NCBI RefSeq assembly: GCF_014898055.3
Contig: NW_023603184.1
Location: forward strand, 109,916,615 to 109,980,614
Direction of reading: 5' to 3'
Source of the DNA: Talpa occidentalis
Taxonomy: Eukaryota > Chordata > Mammalia > Eulipotyphla > Talpidae
Length of the DNA: 64,000 bases
Positions 61,601 through 64,000 of the stretch are shown in pieces (positions within the stretch are counted from its first letter, which is position 1; each line of letters begins with the position of its first letter). The position numbers were made by a program, and so were the translations under genes. Below the pieces are notes generated by a model. It had not been told where the DNA came from. It worked only from the letters and a program-made list of their open reading frames with translations, and ran no database searches.

Positions 61601-62283
61601 GTGATAATTTTCTCTGTATATCAAAATTATGCTGACCCTTGGATAGTTACCTTGAATGTTGTCTCCTTGATTAAATCTCTCCTGGCTCTGCCAGTTGGAT
61701 ACACTCAGCTTCCTTCCTGTTATGCAAAGCAGTACAACTTGTGAGTCTCCAATTGCCAGTGCTAAGTCATCCCTAAAACTGTGAGCTACTTCAGGAAAAG
61801 GAAGGTGTCTTGTACACAAATACTTGTTCCCTTGCACCTGTTCACTCTTTGCACAGTGTGCCGTTAGTAGGAACTCTATAAATATTTGCTAAATTGAGTT
61901 ATCAAAGTGATTTATTGGATTTTCAAAGCTAGGGATCATGCATTTGACAATTTTTTTATGTCCTTGAGCTCTAATCATCCTACTATATGTGTTGACATAC
62001 TTGATAAATATTTTTTGAATTGAACTGAGATGTGTGTACTAAAGCTTACTTTGTAGTTTGTCCAACTTGTTTGAAGCAATAGAAAAAAATCCATATCCAA
62101 TTACAGCAGTAAATCATGTGTAAAGTTGTTAGAGTGTTGTAATGATGCCTTTTCTCCCCTTTTCTGTCTAGGGAGCAGTAATGAATGAAATAGAAACAGA
62201 ACTCATTGGAAGTGACAAATATGCAGCAAGATTTGGGGAATCTATAGTTAATCTTGGCGACATTGATAATGATGGCTTTGAAG
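37405..62283 (+). CDS. ITGA4: Integrin alpha-4 (CD49d), exons 1-10, 3' part outside window
   Basis: Alpha chain of the VLA-4 (alpha4beta1) and alpha4beta7 leukocyte integrins, which bind VCAM-1, fibronectin CS-1 and MAdCAM-1 at the cell surface. Coding exons: 37405-37601, 37937-38058, 52836-52942, 53030-53159, 55287-55354, 56616-56745, 57923-58008, 58742-58804, 58895-59032, 62172-62283. Joined they give 1153 nt (384 codons plus 1 base) without a stop. Visible: a hydrophobic signal peptide (residues 1-33, mature start YNVDT), FG-GAP propeller repeats, calcium-loop motifs D314-D322 and D377-E384, cysteine pairs 91/101, 144/165 and 183/198, and sequons at N79, N98, N138 and N229. Tyr220, Trp221 and Gly223 match mature Tyr187/Trp188/Gly190, reported as ligand-binding residues in human alpha-4. 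The human precursor is about 1032 residues, so the rest of the propeller, thigh, calf, transmembrane and tail exons lie downstream. Identification rests on near-identity with the human protein as I recall it. Confidence 0.97.
37602..37936 (+). other. ITGA4: ITGA4 intron 1 (335 bp)
   Basis: GTGAGT donor, TCACTTCAG acceptor. No repeat recognised. Confidence 0.9.
37937..38058 (+). CDS. ITGA4: ITGA4 exon 2 (propeller; GAP motif, N79 and N98 sequons)
   Basis: Acceptor CTTCAG|GCTC, donor CTGG|GTAAGT, 122 nt, phases 2 to 1. Encodes residues 66-106 plus the first base of 107, with IVGAPKANW and NAS at 79. Cys91 and Cys101 are present. NQT at 98-100 is a sequon not found in the human protein as I recall it, where the residue is Gly. 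Confidence 0.95.
38800..38955 (-). mobile_element. MIR SINE relic (antisense)
   Basis: Reversed MIR wording: TGACTCAGAGAGTTGCAAG, GCTTAGCTAGTGAGTGG and CTTGGCTCCAAAGTCCAAGC. Confidence 0.7.
39317..39368 (+). repeat. 30-bp tandem duplication (about 1.7 copies)
   Basis: AAAAGGGAGACTACAAAAGC starts at 39317 and again, identically, at 39347. Confidence 0.9.
42595..43990 (+). repeat. Ancient long non-coding dispersed repeat, copy B, interrupted by a hAT element
   Basis: Same order of phrases as 32895-34205: TTACCCAAGATTCTGACTTG here against TTTCCAAGTTTCTGGCCTGG there, each followed by an (A/G)CTG(G/T)-type turn. The hAT element at 43512-43688 lies within it. Confidence 0.5.
43512..43688 (+). mobile_element. 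hAT-type (MER5-like) miniature DNA transposon
   Basis: Right terminal repeat TTGAGAACCACTG at 43676-43688 is the inverse of the left end GAGTGGTTCTC (43513-43523). About 177 bp, non-coding, typical of non-autonomous hAT-Charlie relics. Confidence 0.7.
44965..45235 (-). mobile_element. Antisense L1 3'-UTR fragment in intron 2
   Basis: ACACTGTATATGATTTAGGG, a CCACAACCACCACCAG stretch and CATAGTCCATTGGAATCCC match the reversed L1 3' ends elsewhere in the window. Confidence 0.7.
45590..45765 (+). mobile_element. MIR SINE relic
   Basis: CTAGTGGTTGACAGTGTGGG, CCACTTACTGGTGTGACCTT and CCCCATCAATGAAATCATG follow the MIR order. Confidence 0.75.
47024..47080 (+). repeat. 22-bp perfect palindrome plus 18-bp tandem duplication
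   Basis: A perfect palindrome centred on CTTAAG spans 47024-47045. It is followed at once by AGTGAAACTAAAGACTTA (47046-47063), repeated at 47064-47080 without its last base. Confidence 0.9.
47625..47750 (+). mobile_element. MIR-like relic (3' part)
   Basis: GAGACTCAATTTTCTTATTT, GCAAAATGGGATTGGTAATA and AAATGAGTTAATGTGTA resemble the MIR 3' half. Confidence 0.5.
51290..51410 (+). mobile_element. tRNA-derived SINE, copy 7, with internal deletion (ITGA4 intron 2)
   Basis: Head CCTCCCTGATGGCGCAAGG, then at about 51350 it jumps from the tRNA region (GCAGCCACTGCAGCAC) straight to the 3' body (CTCTGGCCTACACCCCAGC) and tail. About 120 bp are missing relative to copy 2. Flanking AATAAACC-type repeats are imperfect. 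Confidence 0.85.
51469..51871 (-). mobile_element. Solo LTR, antisense to ITGA4, in intron 2, 5-bp TSD
   Basis: Starts TGTAAGGGCAGG and ends CCTTGCCCTACA, near-perfect inverted termini (TG...CA), flanked by CCTTG at 51464-51468 and 51872-51876. On the minus strand a TTTTAAGGG TATA-like site (about 51713-51721) precedes the poly(A) signal AATAAA (51563-51568) by about 150 bp. CG-rich compared with the intron, suggesting a fairly young insertion. No internal retroviral genes. Confidence 0.85.
52836..52942 (+). CDS. ITGA4: ITGA4 exon 3 (propeller)
   Basis: Acceptor TGTAG|GTAGCC, donor ATAGTG|GTAGGT, 107 nt, phases 1 to 0. Encodes GSPDGEPCGKTC onward to ENGSIV (residue 142), including the sequon N138-G-S140. 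It is followed by an 87-bp intron that stays open in the same frame. Confidence 0.95.
52943..53029 (+). other. ITGA4: ITGA4 intron 3 (87 bp), open in frame
   Basis: GTAGGT donor and TTTTTTTCAG acceptor. Length is 29 codons exactly, with no stop in the coding frame. The conceptual reading is strongly hydrophobic (AGVLVGIFTSFVLLLCFF). Confidence 0.9.
53030..53159 (+). CDS. ITGA4: ITGA4 exon 4 (propeller)
   Basis: Acceptor TTTTTTCAG|GCTTGT, donor CCAAG|GTAAGG, 130 nt, phases 0 to 1. Starts Ala143-Cys144-Gly-His-Arg-Trp and runs to Gln185. Cys144, Cys165 and Cys183 are kept. Several substitutions relative to human lie at 154-175, for example Ile164 where human has Gly. Confidence 0.95.
53160..55286 (+). 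other. ITGA4: ITGA4 intron 4 (2.1 kb)
   Basis: GTAAGG donor, TTAATTTTAG acceptor. Contains SINE copy 8. Confidence 0.9.
54285..54533 (+). mobile_element. tRNA-derived SINE, copy 8 (ITGA4 intron 4)
   Basis: Near-complete: head GGGCCTCCCTGGTGGCACAG, B box GGGTTCGATCC, body GCTCCCCTCAGCAGTGTATT, tail TATAAATAAATGA with little extra A. No clear target-site duplication. Confidence 0.93.
55287..55354 (+). CDS. ITGA4: ITGA4 exon 5 (propeller)
   Basis: Acceptor TTTTAG|ATTATG, donor ACACAG|GTAATA, 68 nt, phases 1 to 0. Encodes DYVRKFGENF to SSFYTQ (186-208), including Cys198. Strong match to human exon 5. Confidence 0.95.
55355..56615 (+). other. ITGA4: ITGA4 intron 5 (1.3 kb)
   Basis: GTAATA donor. 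The acceptor region has a GTT repeat (TTGTTGTTGTTG) and TTTTCTTTTAACAG. No named repeat. Confidence 0.85.
56616..56745 (+). CDS. ITGA4: ITGA4 exon 6 (propeller, ligand-contact region)
   Basis: Acceptor TTTTAACAG|GATTTA, donor TTTAG|GTACTG, 130 nt, phases 0 to 1. Encodes DLIVMGAPGSSYWTG and the sequon N229-I-T231. Tyr220/Trp221/Gly223 correspond to ligand-binding residues mapped in human alpha-4. The donor GTACTG is a weaker match to consensus than the other donors. Confidence 0.94.
56746..57922 (+). other. ITGA4: ITGA4 intron 6 (1.2 kb)
   Basis: GTACTG donor. A weak MIR/L2-like piece (CTATTGAGCACCTTCTGTAT) lies at about 57053-57120. Confidence 0.85.
57923..58008 (+). CDS. ITGA4: ITGA4 exon 7 (propeller FG-GAP)
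   Basis: Acceptor TCTTGAAG|GCTACT, donor GGTAAA|GTAAGA, 86 nt, phases 1 to 0. Encodes GYSVGAGHFRS and VVGGAPQHEQIGK (252-280). Confidence 0.94.
58559..58700 (-). mobile_element. Antisense L1 3'-end fragment just upstream of ITGA4 exon 8
   Basis: TTTTTTATTGAGTTAACATT and CACTGTATATGATTTAGAGA match the reversed L1 3' ends at 3735 and 44965. It ends about 40 bp before exon 8. Confidence 0.7.
58742..58804 (+). CDS. ITGA4: ITGA4 exon 8 (63-nt propeller exon)
   Basis: Acceptor AAATTGCAG|GCATAC, donor AAAAAG|GTAATA, exactly 21 codons, phase 0 to 0 (residues 281-301, AYIFSIEEKKLN to KGKK). A branch-site match TTCTAAT lies at 58717-58723. Skipping this exon would keep the frame. Confidence 0.94.
58805..58894 (+). 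other. ITGA4: ITGA4 intron 8 (90 bp)
   Basis: A very short intron, also a multiple of three, but unlike intron 3 it contains an in-frame stop (TGA after 13 codons). Confidence 0.9.
58895..59032 (+). CDS. ITGA4: ITGA4 exon 9 (first clear Ca2+-binding FG-GAP loop)
   Basis: Acceptor GGGCAG|CTTGGG, donor GGCTTG|GTATGT, 138 nt, phase 0 to 0 (302-347). Encodes LGSYFGASV, the calcium loop D314-L-N316-A-D318-G-F-S-D322, LLVGAPMQS and EGRVFVYINSG. Confidence 0.95.
59033..62171 (+). other. ITGA4: ITGA4 intron 9 (3.1 kb)
   Basis: GTATGT donor, TTTTCTGTCTAG acceptor. L2-like relics at about 60490-60615 (AAATGATACTTGAATGAATC) and 61430-61900; otherwise nothing recognised. Confidence 0.85.
62172..62283 (+). 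CDS. ITGA4: ITGA4 exon 10 (second clear Ca2+ loop); last exon in window
   Basis: Acceptor TGTCTAG|GGAGCA, donor GAAG|GTAATT, 112 nt, phases 0 to 1 (348-384). Encodes KYAARFGES and the calcium loop D377-I-D379-N-D381-G-F-E. I saw no sequence like exon 11 (expected to start VAIGAP) in 62284-64000, so intron 10 runs off the window. Confidence 0.95.
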
Positions 62284-62349
62284 GTAATTAAAAGTATCTA
62301 ATTTGATACTTGATTTCTGCACAAGGAGAAGAATATGTTTAGTTTTGTT

Positions 62350-62623
62350 TTTTTTTTTTTAAGATTTACTTATTTATGCATACAAGAACTGGGGTGTGGG
62401 CCAGAGATGTCGGTGGGGGGCGTTGAGAGGATTCACCAGAGACAGTGGGGAGCAGAACAGGCAGATATGCTGAAATACACTGCTGAGGGGAGAAGCAGGC
62501 AAGACAGGAGAGGTCTGCTGTGCCATGTGGATTAGTTCCCTGGCGGGGGATCCAACTCATACTACAGTGACTGGTGATAGCTTGATAGCACTGACTTTAA
62601 CCCCTGTGCCACCTGGGAGGCCC
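62350..62623 (-). mobile_element. tRNA-derived SINE, copy 9 (antisense, intron 10)
   Basis: Reversed tail, body GAGCAGAACAGGCAG, head GTGCCACCTGGGAGGCCC. Imperfect duplicated flanks TATGTTTAGTTTTGT (62335) and TATGATTAGTTTTAT (62624). Confidence 0.9.
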
Positions 62624-62729
62624 TATGATTAGTTTTATGTTGTTTTACGTCCTATAAAAAATGGTGCCAAAATGGTGTGCTACATGTTTTCCTTTTTAGT
62701 GTTAAACCTGACTTTTAAGTTATCAAGTT

Positions 62730-63012
62730 TTTTTAAAATTATCTTTTTTTAAATTTTTTTTTTAAGATTTATTTATACAAGAACCGGGTACAGGCCAGAT
62801 GCACAGAGGGATGAGAGGATTCACTAGAGACAGAGCGGGGAACAGAACAGGCAGGCTGACAAAATACCCTGCTGAGGAGAGCAGCAGGCGAGACAGGGAA
62901 GGCTGCCGCGCTGTGGGGTTCTCATAGGCAGGCCGGGATTGAACCCGCTCTGCAGAGGCTGCGGACAGCTTCATAGCACTGTGCTCAACCACCTGCGTCA
63001 CCAGGGAGGCCC
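62730..63012 (-). mobile_element. tRNA-derived SINE, copy 10 (antisense, intron 10)
   Basis: Reversed A-rich tail, body GAACAGAACAGGCAGGCTGA, head GTCACCAGGGAGGCCC. Flanks AGTTATCA at 62718-62725 and 63013-63020. About 100 bp from copy 9, same orientation. Confidence 0.9.
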
Positions 63013-64000
63013 AGTTATCAGTTACTGATTCTTGCCATTGTTATTAAGGGATAACATTCAAAATAGCTCTTTTTATTGATTAGGAGGCAACACTGATTAA
63101 TTGCAATATTTTATGTGCACCTAAAATCTGCTACTTATTGAATTGTGATACACTGTTATAAGAAGGATCCTATTTCAGGAATGTTAAAAAATGAAGAAAA
63201 AACTTTTATTATATGCTCATAGGCCCATACTCCTTAACAATCAGCACAGCAAAGGCTGAAAGAACCAGCAGAGGCCAGCTACAGATCTGGAGCCGGAGTA
63301 GAGATCTGCATTCTCCCTACTTTTCCAGGCATTTTTTAGTTTACAGTTGCACTGTGGGAGGATTTGGGGATCCCAAGAGCACATTGATAAAGGGGCAACA
63401 GAGTTAGAGACAGTGGCTGATACAGAAGCATCTCTAATGGAACCGATAATGATTGCCTATATATCAGGCCTTCATTTAAGTACCTGTCTTTTGCATCCTT
63501 CCCTTTTAAAGTTTTTTTTCAAATCTAAAACTAAATGACAAAGTCTGTTAAACTGTGTATAAAAAGACAAAAGGGTTTCAGAGAAGAATGTGTAATTCTT
63601 AGAGTCCAACATGTAAGTAATTTATACTTATTTTCAGGGTCCAGAATTGTGTCTTCCTGATATTGTCACTGGCAATTGGTATATGGTAATATTAGGTCAA
63701 ATAATTTGGATCCTGACAATAAGTGAAGGAATACTATAAATGCCCACTTCCTTAATTTGTTATCCCTGGGTGCTTCATTCTACTTAAAATATTTAAAATG
63801 GATTACTCTACAAAAAGAGCACATATTGATTATGTATTTCCAATGAACCCTATTAAATATAAGATGTGATTTGCTGTACAATTATTATTTCTAGAATTTT
63901 TCACTACTTTAAAAACAAAAGGAGATAAAAAAGTATATGTAGATATTTTTATGCTTATTATGATTACACGAGACATTTTTCATTAAAACATCTGTAAAAT

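Larger units (their letters stand above)
62284..64000 (+). other. ITGA4: ITGA4 intron 10, 5' part (runs off window)
   Basis: GTAATT donor; contains SINE copies 9 and 10. No further exon seen up to the edge. Confidence 0.85.

Overview
This is mammalian nuclear DNA, AT-rich and mostly repeats, with one protein-coding gene that I can support: the 5' part of ITGA4 (integrin alpha-4, CD49d) on the + strand. Placental origin is shown by the ITGA4 exons, by 3'-end L1 LINEs, L2/MIR/MER5-type relics and ERV/MaLR LTRs, and by ten copies of a tRNA-derived SINE. The SINE is not primate Alu, rodent B1/B2, or the carnivore, pig, ruminant or horse SINE as I know them. A laurasiatherian order such as pangolin, bat or perissodactyl is my guess only.

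Layout. 1-36.8 kb is upstream intergenic DNA with no supported gene. It holds a 5'-truncated L1 with a perfect 17-bp target-site duplication (4.6-5.4 kb), SINEs, L2 relics, an MLT1-like LTR (10.0-10.4 kb), an older L1 (10.8-12.3 kb), a solo LTR (13.3-13.8 kb), two related LTR-like elements (14.0-14.8 and 17.2-17.95 kb), an MLT2-like LTR split by a SINE (26.2-27.2 kb), an antisense L1 split by a SINE (27.7-29.3 kb) and a long ancient non-coding repeat (32.9-34.2 kb). 36.85-37.64 kb is a CpG-rich promoter and exon-1 region with pure C, G and TCCC tracts.

ITGA4 exons 1-10 lie between 37,405 and 62,283. All have GT/AG boundaries and consistent phases, giving 384 complete codons plus one base. They encode the signal peptide and most of the seven-bladed beta-propeller. 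The remaining exons lie beyond the right edge. Intron 2 (14.8 kb) carries most of the intronic repeats, including an antisense solo LTR. Introns 3 (87 bp) and 8 (90 bp) are very short.

The most noteworthy observations are: intron 3 is a multiple of three, has no in-frame stop and would encode a strongly hydrophobic 29-residue segment if retained; an extra N-glycosylation sequon in the propeller relative to human alpha-4; an upstream ATG overlapping the ITGA4 start; nested transposon insertions with readable target-site duplications; and a 22-bp palindrome beside an 18-bp tandem duplication. I found no novel gene system, CRISPR array or microbial operon.
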